A stretch of 22,951 nucleotides of DNA. Source: an uncultured Bacilli bacterium. GTDB taxonomy: Bacteria; Bacillota_I; Bacilli_A; RF39; UBA660. The stretch lies in the NCBI GenBank assembly GCA_934120015.1, contig CAKOTD010000021.1, forward strand, positions 1 to 22,951, written 5' to 3'. This document shows positions 1 to 7,135 of this stretch, piece after piece. The stretch's first letter is position 1, and each line of letters begins with the position of its first letter. The notes under the pieces are model-generated. The model did no database searches and had not been told where the DNA came from. It saw nothing but the letters and a program-made list of their open reading frames with translations. A program made the position numbers and the translations under genes.

Positions 1-31
1 TATCTATCACAAATTAATTATAACAAAAAAT

Positions 32-76
32 GTCCCCAAAGGGGACGGATAACAAAATTTATTTTGTTATTTTTTT
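32..76 (+). terminator. double hairpin terminator at left edge
   Basis: Two adjacent perfect hairpins. The first is GTCCCC (32-37), loop AAA, GGGGAC (41-46). The second is a 10-bp stem, 49-58 with 61-70, followed by six T (71-76), which makes it a good intrinsic terminator for a plus-strand gene lying left of the window. On the minus strand the first hairpin is followed by a run of six T, so the element could stop transcription in both directions. No minus-strand gene leading into it is visible in the window. Confidence 0.7.
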
Positions 77-78
77 AC

Positions 79-122
79 TATTTTCAGCATTAAATTAACT
101 TATTTTCAGCATTAAATTAACT
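79..122. repeat. 22-bp tandem duplication upstream of a promoter
   Basis: Two exact head-to-tail copies of a 22-bp AT-rich unit, at 79-100 and 101-122. A 5-base start of a third copy follows at 123-127. The array runs up to the -35 hexamer at 129-134 of the next promoter, where it occupies the position of an UP element. Exact identity suggests a recent slippage or duplication event. Confidence 0.85.
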
Positions 123-128
123 TATTTC

Positions 129-157
129 TTGACAAATGGTTTGTTTTGTGATATTAT
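129..157 (+). promoter_or_regulatory. promoter of the small membrane peptide gene
   Basis: TTGACA at 129-134, a 17-base spacer, and TATTAT at 152-157 with an extended TG at 149-150. The expected start of transcription is about 165, about 23 bases before the ATG at 188. This is one of the closest matches to the SigA consensus in the window. Confidence 0.8.
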
Positions 158-187
158 AGCGTAACTTTTAATAAAAAGGGGGATTTT

Positions 188-379
188 ATGAAAAAGTTAA
201 ATTTAAATAAAATTGTTTTTATGTTTATTTGTTGTATAGGTATTGGATTAGGTTGTTTTGCTTCTGCAATTTCTTTACTTACAAAAAATATTCTTTTACA
301 AATCATGTTGTTAAGTCTTACATATCTATTAGGAATTATCCTAGTAAATATCCGAAAAAAATATCCATTATTTAAATAA
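188..379 (+). CDS. small membrane protein of unknown function, two TM segments
   Basis: 63 residues. No family is recognised. Two hydrophobic stretches, at about residues 9-30 and 35-55, are separated by a short polar turn (TKN). A basic N-terminus (KKLNLNK) and a basic C-terminal tail (RKK) predict a helical hairpin with both ends in the cytoplasm. Two adjacent cysteines (CC) lie in the first helix. The gene has a near-consensus promoter at 129-157 and a strong Shine-Dalgarno AAGGGGG about 5 bases before the ATG, so it is probably real and well expressed in spite of its size. It is convergent with holA and shares a terminator whose stem includes its TAA. Possible roles for such peptides include toxins and small regulators of membrane proteins, but nothing in the sequence decides between them. 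Confidence 0.65.
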   Translation: MKKLNLNKIVFMFICCIGIGLGCFASAISLLTKNILLQIMLLSLTYLLGIILVNIRKKYPLFK

Positions 380-404
380 AAAAAGGCCTAAGGTCTTTTT
401 TTAT
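376..404. terminator. bidirectional terminator shared by two convergent genes
   Basis: A 13-bp stem (376-388 with 392-404, one G-T pair) with a 3-base loop at 389-391 and A/T tracts at both outer ends. The stem contains both convergent stop codons: TAA of the small membrane peptide at 377-379 and TAA of holA at 403-401. The internal G-T pair becomes an A-C mismatch on the minus strand, so the plus-strand RNA forms the better hairpin. Confidence 0.8.
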
Positions 405-1345
405 AATTCAATAATAAAAAGTTCTAATGCCAATTTTTTATCAACATCACTAGATTTTATTTTATAGTCAAGATTAGATAATTTCTCCAAATAATTAAGT
501 AAATTAATCTCAGTAAATTTCTTACTTTTTTCAAGTGCTAATTTAACTCTATATGGATGAATTGTAAGAGTTGATGCTATATCTTTTTCTAAATACCCTT
601 TCTTATATAGCATTTTAACTTGATACATTAGTCTAAATTGATTAGCAAGCATTATCATAATTTTAATTGGTTCCTCACCATATTTAAGCATTTCATTATA
701 TACTATAATTGCTTCTTTTTTATTTTTTAATACAATATTATCAATTAATTTAAATATATCTAAATCTACATTTTTATTAACAATCTTTAATATATCATCT
801 TTTGATATTTTTTTTTCATCAAATTTGTATATTCTTAATTTTTCTGCTTCATTTGCTAGCAAAGGTAAATTATTACCAACCCTATCTACAAACAGATTTA
901 AGGCAGAAGAATCAATATAATAGTCATTAAAGAAATTTTTAACAATATCACTTACATTTTGAACCTTATTAAATTCTTTTACTATATATTTTGCCTTGAT
1001 TTTCTTTACTATTTTTTTTCTTTCATCAAGTTTGTCATTATCACAAATAAAAATGAGAATGGTGTTTTCATTTAATGAATCTAGATAATTATCTAATACT
1101 TCAATATTTTGTTCAATGCTATTTTTTTTGCTTGTACCAGAAAAAATATATGAATTATTTACAATAACACATTTTTTATCAGAAAAAAGGCAACTAGTCT
1201 TACAAGAATCAATAATGTTATCAAGCAAACAACTCGTTAAATCATATTTTTCTACACTATATTCATCTATTTTGTTTTCATCTATTATTTTTCTTATTTC
1301 TTTATCAATAAGATAACTTTCTATTCCATAAAACAAATATATCAT
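401..1345 (-). CDS. holA: DNA polymerase III, delta subunit
   Basis: 314 residues, close to the usual length of Gram-positive YqeN/HolA. HolA is the clamp-loader delta subunit, which opens the beta sliding clamp for loading at replication forks. The N-terminus MIYLFYGIESYLID matches the family's opening strand and degenerate nucleotide-binding region. The central part (about 140-215) has the family's AAA+ lid pattern, with the run VGNNLPLLANEAEKL followed by lysine-rich helices. The C-terminal collar (about 215-314) holds the conserved pattern of MIMLANQFRLMYQ and LTIHPYRVKLALEKSKKF. It starts at ATG with GGTGG six bases upstream. Its own promoter (1366-1394) overlaps the 3' end of the kinase gene, and no terminator separates them, so read-through from the two-component operon is also possible. 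Confidence 0.92.
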   Translation of the reverse strand: MIYLFYGIESYLIDKEIRKIIDENKIDEYSVEKYDLTSCLLDNIIDSCKTSCLFSDKKCVIVNNSYIFSGTSKKNSIEQNIEVLDNYLDSLNENTILIFICDNDKLDERKKIVKKIKAKYIVKEFNKVQNVSDIVKNFFNDYYIDSSALNLFVDRVGNNLPLLANEAEKLRIYKFDEKKISKDDILKIVNKNVDLDIFKLIDNIVLKNKKEAIIVYNEMLKYGEEPIKIMIMLANQFRLMYQVKMLYKKGYLEKDIASTLTIHPYRVKLALEKSKKFTEINLLNYLEKLSNLDYKIKSSDVDKKLALELFIIEL

Positions 1346-1365
1346 TTATACCACCATCTATTTTT

Positions 1366-1394
1366 ATTATAATATTTTATTTAATTTTTTTCAA
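1366..1394 (-). promoter_or_regulatory. holA promoter
   Basis: On the minus strand: TTGAAA (1394-1389), 17-base spacer, TATAAT (1371-1366). Transcription would begin at about 1359, about 14 bases before the holA ATG. The -35 hexamer overlaps the stop codon of the upstream histidine kinase gene (1393-1391). Confidence 0.75.
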
Positions 1395-2779
1395 TGTGTA
1401 ACTTTATCAATTTCAAACCAAAAGGTAGTACCTACATCAACTTGAGATTCAACGCCGTATCTGAACTTATGCTTAATAAATATATTTTTTACAATAGATA
1501 AACCAAGACCTGTACCAATATTTTCCCTTTTATAAGATTTGTCAACCTTATAATATTTATCCCAAATTAGTTTAATATTCTTTTCATCTATACCATGACC
1601 ATCGTCACAAACCTCTACCCTAAAATAATTATCAAATTTGTAAACATTTATTATTACCTTTTTACTACTATAATTAATAGCATTATTAATTAGATTATAC
1701 ATTACTTGTTCAATCCTTTTTTTATCTGCATTTATTATACAATTATCATCTATATTAAGTTCAAAATTGCAGATTTTATTTTGTATATATATATCATATC
1801 TATTTATAACATCTCGTATTAATAATGATAAATCAAAATCCTCATAATTTAATTTAACAATATTAGATTGCATCTTTGATAATTCAAGAATATCATTTAC
1901 TAAGATATTTAAACGATCTGTTTCATCAATTATTATATTTAAATTTTTATCTCTCTTCTCCTTATTATCATAAGTTAAATCTCTCACCATTTCCGCATAA
2001 GCTTTTATCATTGTAAGAGGTGTTTTTAAGTCATGAGAAACATTAGCCATAAGTTCCCTACGAAGTTCCTCAGTTTTAAATAATTCATCAGAAACTATAT
2101 TTAAAGTATTTGATAGTTCATTTATTTCTTTTATATCTGAATTTGTTTCGAAATGGGGATTTGTATTTTTTGCAAGATTACCTGCTTCTTTATTTATTTT
2201 TAAAATTGGGCTTGCTAGTTTTTTAGAAATAATGTAGCCTACACCAAATGATAAAACTAATACTATAATTGTTACATATATAAGCTGTCTAGCAAATATT
2301 TTAGTAATAGAACCGAGAGGCTCTAATGAACTAGTAACATATATATATTGCTCATTTTCAAGTTTTAGAGCCAAAACTAATGTTTTGTTTTTAAAACGAG
2401 GGTTTATTAATTTATATATTGCTTTAGTTTCACCACTTGATATAAATTTATCTTTAATACTCATATTTTTAGGATCATGCATTTCATCCATACAATTTTT
2501 TCGACCACTTGATGCATATATCAAGTTTTTATTATCATTTACCTCAATACATATATCCTCTTTAAAAGATAATTCATCTAATATATATGTGAATTCATTC
2601 GAATTGTAATTATTTTTAATTTTATTTGATAAATTAAGAATTTCTTTTGTTTTTGACCATTCATAATAACTATCTAAAAAGAATACCTGAAAAATCCATA
2701 AAAATGCTAATATAAATATTGAAAAACAAGTTAAATATATCCATACTTTTGTTTTTAATTTTTTATTTCTTGCAAACAA
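1391..2779 (-). CDS. sensor histidine kinase (two-component system)
   Basis: 462 residues. It autophosphorylates in response to an unknown signal and passes the phosphate to the adjacent response regulator. TM1 lies at about 12-35, followed by an extracytoplasmic sensor segment of about 125 residues with no recognised fold. TM2 lies at about 166-186, with HAMP at 188-235. The HisKA H-box is ANVSHDLKTP with His249. HATPase motifs are the N box NLINNAINYS (about 362-371), G1 CDDGHGID (391-398) and G2 GTGLGLSIV (422-430). The start is TTG: no ATG occurs before the sensor domain, and GGGG sits 7 bases upstream. The gene overlaps the regulator gene by 17 bp, which indicates translational coupling. 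Resemblance is to the broad PhoR/ResE-type class; the signal cannot be named. Confidence 0.93.
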   Translation of the reverse strand: MFARNKKLKTKVWIYLTCFSIFILAFLWIFQVFFLDSYYEWSKTKEILNLSNKIKNNYNSNEFTYILDELSFKEDICIEVNDNKNLIYASSGRKNCMDEMHDPKNMSIKDKFISSGETKAIYKLINPRFKNKTLVLALKLENEQYIYVTSSLEPLGSITKIFARQLIYVTIIVLVLSFGVGYIISKKLASPILKINKEAGNLAKNTNPHFETNSDIKEINELSNTLNIVSDELFKTEELRRELMANVSHDLKTPLTMIKAYAEMVRDLTYDNKEKRDKNLNIIIDETDRLNILVNDILELSKMQSNIVKLNYEDFDLSLLIRDVINRYDIYIQNKICNFELNIDDNCIINADKKRIEQVMYNLINNAINYSSKKVIINVYKFDNYFRVEVCDDGHGIDEKNIKLIWDKYYKVDKSYKRENIGTGLGLSIVKNIFIKHKFRYGVESQVDVGTTFWFEIDKVTH

Positions 2780-3425
2780 ACTTATACCCCAATCCTCTAA
2801 CAGTAATTATTAAATCACGATACTTTCCTAAATTATTTCTAAGCATTTTTATATGTGTATCAATTGTACGATCATCACCAAAAAAATCATATCCCCAAAT
2901 TTTATTTAATAAAACTTCTCTTGAAATTGCAATATTTTGATTTTGAATAAAATATTTAAGTATTTCAAATTCTTTAGGAGTAATATTAATTTCTTCATCT
3001 TCTATAGATAATACATGAGCATTAAAATCAACAATCAAATCACCATAGGTAAATTTATCTACCTCACCATGACACCTTTTTAATATAGCCTTTATTCTAG
3101 CAATCAATTCTTTAGGGCTAAATGGTTTAGTAATATAGTCATCTATTCCTAAATCAAATCCCATTAATTTATCAAATTCTTCTCCCCTTGCAGATAAGAT
3201 GATTATAGGTATATTATATTCTTTCTTTACTAGTTTACAAACAGAAAAACCATCTAATTTTGGCATCATTATATCCAAAATTATCAAATCATATTCATTT
3301 TTTTCTATTTTATTTAAAGCATCTTCACCATTTTCAGCTTCTTCAACAATATAGTTTTCATTAAGACAATATTCACGGATAACATCACGAATTAATTTTT
3401 CATCATCAACTACTAATAATTTCAA
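2763..3425 (-). CDS. OmpR/PhoB-family response regulator
   Basis: 220 residues, standard for the family. The receiver domain is residues 1-118, with acidic pocket DDE at 7-9, phosphoacceptor Asp51 in LIILDIMMP, the conserved Ser78 of ILSAR, and Lys100 in TKPFSP. The winged-helix DNA-binding domain is about 127-219, with EILKYFIQNQN, the recognition helix region DDRTIDTHIKMLRNNLG and the wing TVRGLGYKF. It is the partner of the overlapping kinase. The start is TTG at 3425 with AGAGGTGA upstream. The ATG seven bases further upstream is in another frame and ends quickly. An 11-bp-period direct repeat just upstream is a likely autoregulatory site. It is the first gene downstream of the envelope operon 3496-10007. 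Confidence 0.95.
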   Translation of the reverse strand: MKLLVVDDEKLIRDVIREYCLNENYIVEEAENGEDALNKIEKNEYDLIILDIMMPKLDGFSVCKLVKKEYNIPIIILSARGEEFDKLMGFDLGIDDYITKPFSPKELIARIKAILKRCHGEVDKFTYGDLIVDFNAHVLSIEDEEINITPKEFEILKYFIQNQNIAISREVLLNKIWGYDFFGDDRTIDTHIKMLRNNLGKYRDLIITVRGLGYKFVCKK

Positions 3426-3442
3426 ATTTCATCACCTCTTTA

Positions 3443-3474
3443 AATATAAAATAATAATGTGTAAATAATGTGAA
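3443..3474 (-). promoter_or_regulatory. direct-repeat operator and -10 element before the response regulator
   Basis: On the minus strand the 11-mers TTCACATTATT (3474-3464) and TACACATTATT (3463-3453) are head to tail with a period of 11 bp, the geometry used by OmpR/PhoB regulators. TTCACA-N5-TACACA also resembles the PhoP box of Bacillus. A TATATT (3448-3443) follows, without a consensus -35 at 17 bases. This is what a regulator-activated promoter would look like. The assignment of the binding protein is inference. Confidence 0.5.
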
Positions 3475-3497
3475 AACCTCTATAAATAATAGAGGTT
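3475..3497 (-). terminator. terminator of the envelope operon
   Basis: A 9-bp perfect stem, 3475-3483 with 3489-3497, with a 5-base loop. The first two bases of the TAA stop (3498-3496) of the phosphodiester glycosidase gene are within the stem. On the minus strand it is followed by TTCACATTATTT, a weak T-rich tail, so some read-through into the response regulator gene is possible. Confidence 0.6.
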
Positions 3498-4503
3498 ATT
3501 TTAATATCCAAGCATTTGCTAAATAACGGCCACCTTCATAACCAAAACCTTTTGGGTTATTTACCACTTCACCATTTATAACAAGTGTTGACGAACCGCC
3601 ACCATCCAAATTTGCAGCATTATGTGCCTTATAACGGGTAAAAATATTTATCATATCAGCCATATCAATACCAATACTATAGCCTGGATTTCTACCATCT
3701 ATTACAAGAAATAAAACAATTCCATCTTTTCTTTGTGCTATTGCTGTACGAGGAGCTACACCATATCCCCCATTTCCCACTATTGTAGAAGCTTCACCAT
3801 TAACAATTAAAAATGGTCCAAATTCAACAGCATCACGCATACCATGAGCAATTGCATCACTAGCATTTTCCTTTGTTAATACAAGCACATTATCATTGTT
3901 AAATCCAATTAGGCCACCACCCCAACCGGTATTTCCCCCAACAGAGTAAATTTTTCCGTCTTTAATAACAGTACCCGTAGGTTTAACCGCATTACCATAG
4001 GGATAATAAAGACCACTTGCATTAATTGCAACTACTGCATTATTAACTTCAGCAATTTTAGGAAGTTGCTGTCCACCTACTTCTAAATTTTCAGCAAATC
4101 CTAAAGAAACCCTTGACGCATCATATATAACAACCATATATCCACGATACCCATTTTCATTTATTTCAATAACTTTATATAAATCATTATCTGGATCTCG
4201 TTTTAATATTTGTTCTTCATATATAGATTCGTAATTCCCACTATCATTATTATTAAATGTAATATCAGATGCATTTGTACTATTCTTATTTTCTTCCATA
4301 TAATTACTATTTAATACTTTAGCAATCATTTTATCAGAATATATTGTTCTTGCCAAATAATGATGTGTCATAGTTGTCATAGCGGTCGTTACATATAGGT
4401 TACGAAAATATGGAAAAGGACCATAAGCTAGAAATAAAACTATAAGTGCTAGTATATCAAGTACAAGCATTGTAACACTAAATTTTGAACATTTCTTCTT
4501 CAT
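3496..4503 (-). CDS. membrane-anchored phosphodiester glycosidase (NAGPA family)
   Basis: 335 residues from the chosen ATG. The family is related to the uncovering enzyme GlcNAc-1-phosphodiester alpha-N-acetylglucosaminidase. Bacterial members are predicted to cleave sugar phosphodiesters in exopolysaccharide or wall polymers. There is one N-terminal TM segment (about 8-27) with basic residues before it, so the enzyme domain faces outward. The catalytic region (about 120-335) shows APRTAIAQ, DGRNPGYSIG and the signature NLDGGGSSTLV (about 298-308). The preceding segment, VTTAMTTMTHHYLARTIYS, is usual in Gram-positive homologues. The start at 4503 is one base after the upstream stop, with TGAGGTTGG as ribosome binding site; an in-frame ATG at 4521 lacks one. 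It is the last gene of the five-gene operon. The substrate is unknown. Confidence 0.9.
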   Translation of the reverse strand: MKKKCSKFSVTMLVLDILALIVLFLAYGPFPYFRNLYVTTAMTTMTHHYLARTIYSDKMIAKVLNSNYMEENKNSTNASDITFNNNDSGNYESIYEEQILKRDPDNDLYKVIEINENGYRGYMVVIYDASRVSLGFAENLEVGGQQLPKIAEVNNAVVAINASGLYYPYGNAVKPTGTVIKDGKIYSVGGNTGWGGGLIGFNNDNVLVLTKENASDAIAHGMRDAVEFGPFLIVNGEASTIVGNGGYGVAPRTAIAQRKDGIVLFLVIDGRNPGYSIGIDMADMINIFTRYKAHNAANLDGGGSSTLVINGEVVNNPKGFGYEGGRYLANAWILK

Positions 4504-4504
4504 A

Positions 4505-5770
4505 TTATTTTCCAACCTCATAGGGACTTTCTATTGTACCATTTCCATCAACAATAAATAATCCTGAATCTAAATAAATAACAGGCTTAATATTATAAAG
4601 ATTATTGATAAAATCTGCATACAAATTTTTATTTTTATTAATTACATAAATAGTGTTTGTGGTGTTCATATAAGGAGTAAGAGTATATATATTTGGATAA
4701 TCATTTATGAAAAAATCACCTATCTTAGGTAAGCCAACATAAGCGTATGCTTCTGTTAGATATGTATTTAAGTAATCATACATTCCATTAACATTATAAC
4801 TTCCTATATAGTAATTAGCAGGCACAATGTATTCTGGATTAATTAATGTTTTATAAAATGTATTATTTAAATATAGTCCAATTCCCTCATAATTAGTAAA
4901 TTCATTATCATAATTTGAATATAAAATAGTAGTATTATCATCAAGACTATCATTTAATACAACTTTAATACCAAAATCACTTACGTCAATTATTTTCCAA
5001 ATATAATTACTATATTTAACATAATTTCCTACATAACAATCAATGATCTTTTCAACGTTGTTTTCAATAATATATGGATTTTCAATAGTACCATTCCCAC
5101 TAGCATATAAAATAGTGCTATTTAAAACTATAGTAGGTCTAACACCTAATATACTAGAGTTAGAGCTAATGTTATCTATTTTACCATCATTATTTACTAC
5201 CACCGGTAAATTACTTATACTATCTATAATCCAAAAACTGCCTTTTTTTGCAAGAAAACTATTATCACCTATTAATTCTAATTCCTTGGTAGTTAATAAA
5301 CTTGCTCTATTATTATTTTGGAGAACAATTCTTTCATCATTTTTCAGACTCTTCTCAAAAATTCCTGAAAATTCAACATCACTGCTATTTAGCCAAGTAT
5401 TAACATTTGAATCATTAAACACATCAGCTTCATTCCAATTAAGTAAAGTTTGTACTTCATCAGTTATCAATTTAATATTATTATTTTTATCTATACTAAT
5501 AATTCTCCAAAGTCTACCAGCATATGATAAGTAATTATCATTTGATTTTGCACCATAAATATATCCGGCATCATAAGTTTGTAAGCCTTCATTTGTCCCA
5601 TCGATTCCTTTATTATCAATTAATTTTTGATATAAATTTATAGTAGAATTTTCATAATTTTTATGTTCTAAACAATAGTAATAGAACAAACGATAACCAT
5701 AAAACATTACTAAAAATGATAGAAATAAAACACTGGATATATTAAATATTATACGATAATTTTTTTTCAT
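4505..5770 (-). CDS. membrane-anchored surface protein with two diverged copies of a DUF6273-like domain
   Basis: 421 residues. No biochemical function is known. A single N-terminal TM segment (about 8-30) follows the basic start MKKNYR; the rest is Asn/Tyr-rich and probably outside the cell. It contains two diverged repeats. Repeat 1 (about 67-234) opens with YAGRLWRIISIDKNN and closes with GVRPTIVLNS and GNGTIENPYII. Repeat 2 (about 244-419) opens with YSNYIWKIIDVSDFG and closes with IKPVIYLDS and GNGTIESPYEV. This pattern (W-x-I-I-s/d-V/I ... RPvIyL ... GdGT-x-E-x-PY) is familiar from surface proteins of gut Bacillota annotated with DUF6273-type domains; the family name is recalled, not searched. 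It starts at ATG three bases after the DUF4956 stop, with TTGGAG upstream, so it is coupled within the operon. Confidence 0.75.
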   Translation of the reverse strand: MKKNYRIIFNISSVLFLSFLVMFYGYRLFYYYCLEHKNYENSTINLYQKLIDNKGIDGTNEGLQTYDAGYIYGAKSNDNYLSYAGRLWRIISIDKNNNIKLITDEVQTLLNWNEADVFNDSNVNTWLNSSDVEFSGIFEKSLKNDERIVLQNNNRASLLTTKELELIGDNSFLAKKGSFWIIDSISNLPVVVNNDGKIDNISSNSSILGVRPTIVLNSTILYASGNGTIENPYIIENNVEKIIDCYVGNYVKYSNYIWKIIDVSDFGIKVVLNDSLDDNTTILYSNYDNEFTNYEGIGLYLNNTFYKTLINPEYIVPANYYIGSYNVNGMYDYLNTYLTEAYAYVGLPKIGDFFINDYPNIYTLTPYMNTTNTIYVINKNKNLYADFINNLYNIKPVIYLDSGLFIVDGNGTIESPYEVGK

Positions 5771-5773
5771 AAT

Positions 5774-6445
5774 CTAAGCTCCAAAATCATTTTGATAACT
5801 AATTAAACCGCTGCTATGTACACCATCAACAATTGCTAAACCATCAACAATCATTTGGTTACTTTCATTTAGTTCCATTTCAAATGTTAATTCAATTATA
5901 TCTTTATTCATCATTCTACTTTTTATTTTAAATTTTGTTATCTTACTTAACTCTTTTCTTACTATATTATCTACATTTAAATCATACTTAACAATTACCA
6001 AATATTTATTATTAAGTTTTAATCCAGAGCAATAACATATAAAATATAAGATTCCAACAATTAATGAGCCTATAATGGCAGGCAAGTATAAATTGGCTCC
6101 TGCCATTATACCAGCTGTTATAGCCCAAAACATAAATCCAGTATCAACAGGCTCTTTAACTGCAGTTCTAAAACGAACAATAGAAAGTGCACCAACCATT
6201 CCGAGTGATAATGTTATATTTGAACTAATAGTTTGAATAATTAAAGTTGTTACTAAAGAAAGTAACAAAATAGATAGAGAAAACGCTTTCGAATAGATAA
6301 CCCCTGTAAAAGTTTTCTTATAAATAAATAATATAAACATGCTTATAGCAAAAGCAGTTAGTAATGATAGTATAATACTTTGAACAGATATCATACCAGT
6401 AAATTGTTCTACAACGCTTTTTTTTATTACATCAACAAATTTCAT
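5774..6445 (-). CDS. DUF4956 integral membrane protein
   Basis: 223 residues. The membrane half has helices at about 22-42, 55-73 and two more between about 104 and 140. The cytoplasmic C-terminal half (about 148-223) is ferredoxin-like in pattern. The diagnostic DUF4956 motif GALSIVRFRTAVKEP lies at about 85-99, a charged loop between helices. Members are found beside VTC-domain polyphosphate polymerase genes and CotH genes in many bacteria, and the same neighbourhood is seen here. The biochemical role is not established; a membrane partner or channel for the VTC product is a reasonable guess. The ATG has AAAGGAGTG 8 bases upstream and starts 12 bases after the VTC gene. Confidence 0.9.
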   Translation of the reverse strand: MKFVDVIKKSVVEQFTGMISVQSIILSLLTAFAISMFILFIYKKTFTGVIYSKAFSLSILLLSLVTTLIIQTISSNITLSLGMVGALSIVRFRTAVKEPVDTGFMFWAITAGIMAGANLYLPAIIGSLIVGILYFICYCSGLKLNNKYLVIVKYDLNVDNIVRKELSKITKFKIKSRMMNKDIIELTFEMELNESNQMIVDGLAIVDGVHSSGLISYQNDFGA

Positions 6446-6457
6446 AAATTCACTCCT

Positions 6458-7135
6458 TTATTTAATACTACGACAAGCTGCAAATTTTGAAAAAGCCTGT
6501 CTACAACTAGGAATAGTTCCTAAAATAATAGCTATAGGCTCTGGAAGTACTTCATTATATTTAACTTCCAAAACCATTAAATCATCTTCAATAACGGGAT
6601 ATGTTGGCCATGAGTAATCAAAAATATTATAATTATATTTTCCAGATGAGATATTATAATCAAATGTTACTCTAACATCTGACAACGGATAAGTAAGGGC
6701 AAGTCTTTGATAATCGACAATCACTGATGGTTCCAATTTTTTTATTTTCATATCATAGTAAAATTCCTTCAAAAGTTCATTATTTTCATAATCACAGTCA
6801 AAACTATTATTAATTAATTTTAAGCATAAATCTTTACTGATTAATGTTTGATCTTTTGAAGTCATATTATTATGCTTCAATTTTTTTTCAAGTCTTATAT
6901 ATTTATCATCTTTATTATACAATCTTATACGATATTTTTTACGATATAAGACACCATCAAGTTTTTCATAATATGCTTGTGAATCAGGTGTATCAAAATA
7001 CAAACTTCTAATGAAATATCCCCCTAATCCATTTGAATCTATACTCATCAGTGTTAGTAAATTATTTTTTAAAACCTGGGCATCATTCTTACTAATACAA
7101 AATTTAAGTTCATGACGATACTTTCTATCCTTCAT
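6458..7135 (-). CDS. VTC-domain polyphosphate polymerase-like protein (triphosphate tunnel fold)
   Basis: 225 residues, the length of a stand-alone bacterial VTC domain. The fold is an eight-stranded tunnel that in yeast Vtc4 makes polyphosphate from ATP. Tunnel-strand motifs are in order: KYRHELKF (5-12), IRSLYFDTPD (42-51), RKKYRIRLY (65-73), IRLEKKLK (80-87), PSVIVDYQRLAL (136-147), VRVTFDYNI (154-162) and MVLEVKYN (187-194). The basic residues expected to bind triphosphate and the acidic metal ligands of the strand ends are present. No TM segment is visible, so it should act at the cytoplasmic face, probably with the DUF4956 protein next door. It overlaps the CotH gene by 11 bp and has AAGGAG upstream. 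Real polyphosphate synthesis, rather than another NTP-dependent reaction, is inference. Confidence 0.9.
   Translation of the reverse strand: MKDRKYRHELKFCISKNDAQVLKNNLLTLMSIDSNGLGGYFIRSLYFDTPDSQAYYEKLDGVLYRKKYRIRLYNKDDKYIRLEKKLKHNNMTSKDQTLISKDLCLKLINNSFDCDYENNELLKEFYYDMKIKKLEPSVIVDYQRLALTYPLSDVRVTFDYNISSGKYNYNIFDYSWPTYPVIEDDLMVLEVKYNEVLPEPIAIILGTIPSCRQAFSKFAACRSIK

Noticed and set aside
5043..5534. Plus-strand open frame of 163 codons
   Set aside because: Antisense to the two-domain surface protein gene, which has a good start, repeats and operon position. The antisense frame is hydrophobic because it mirrors Asn/Lys-rich codons.
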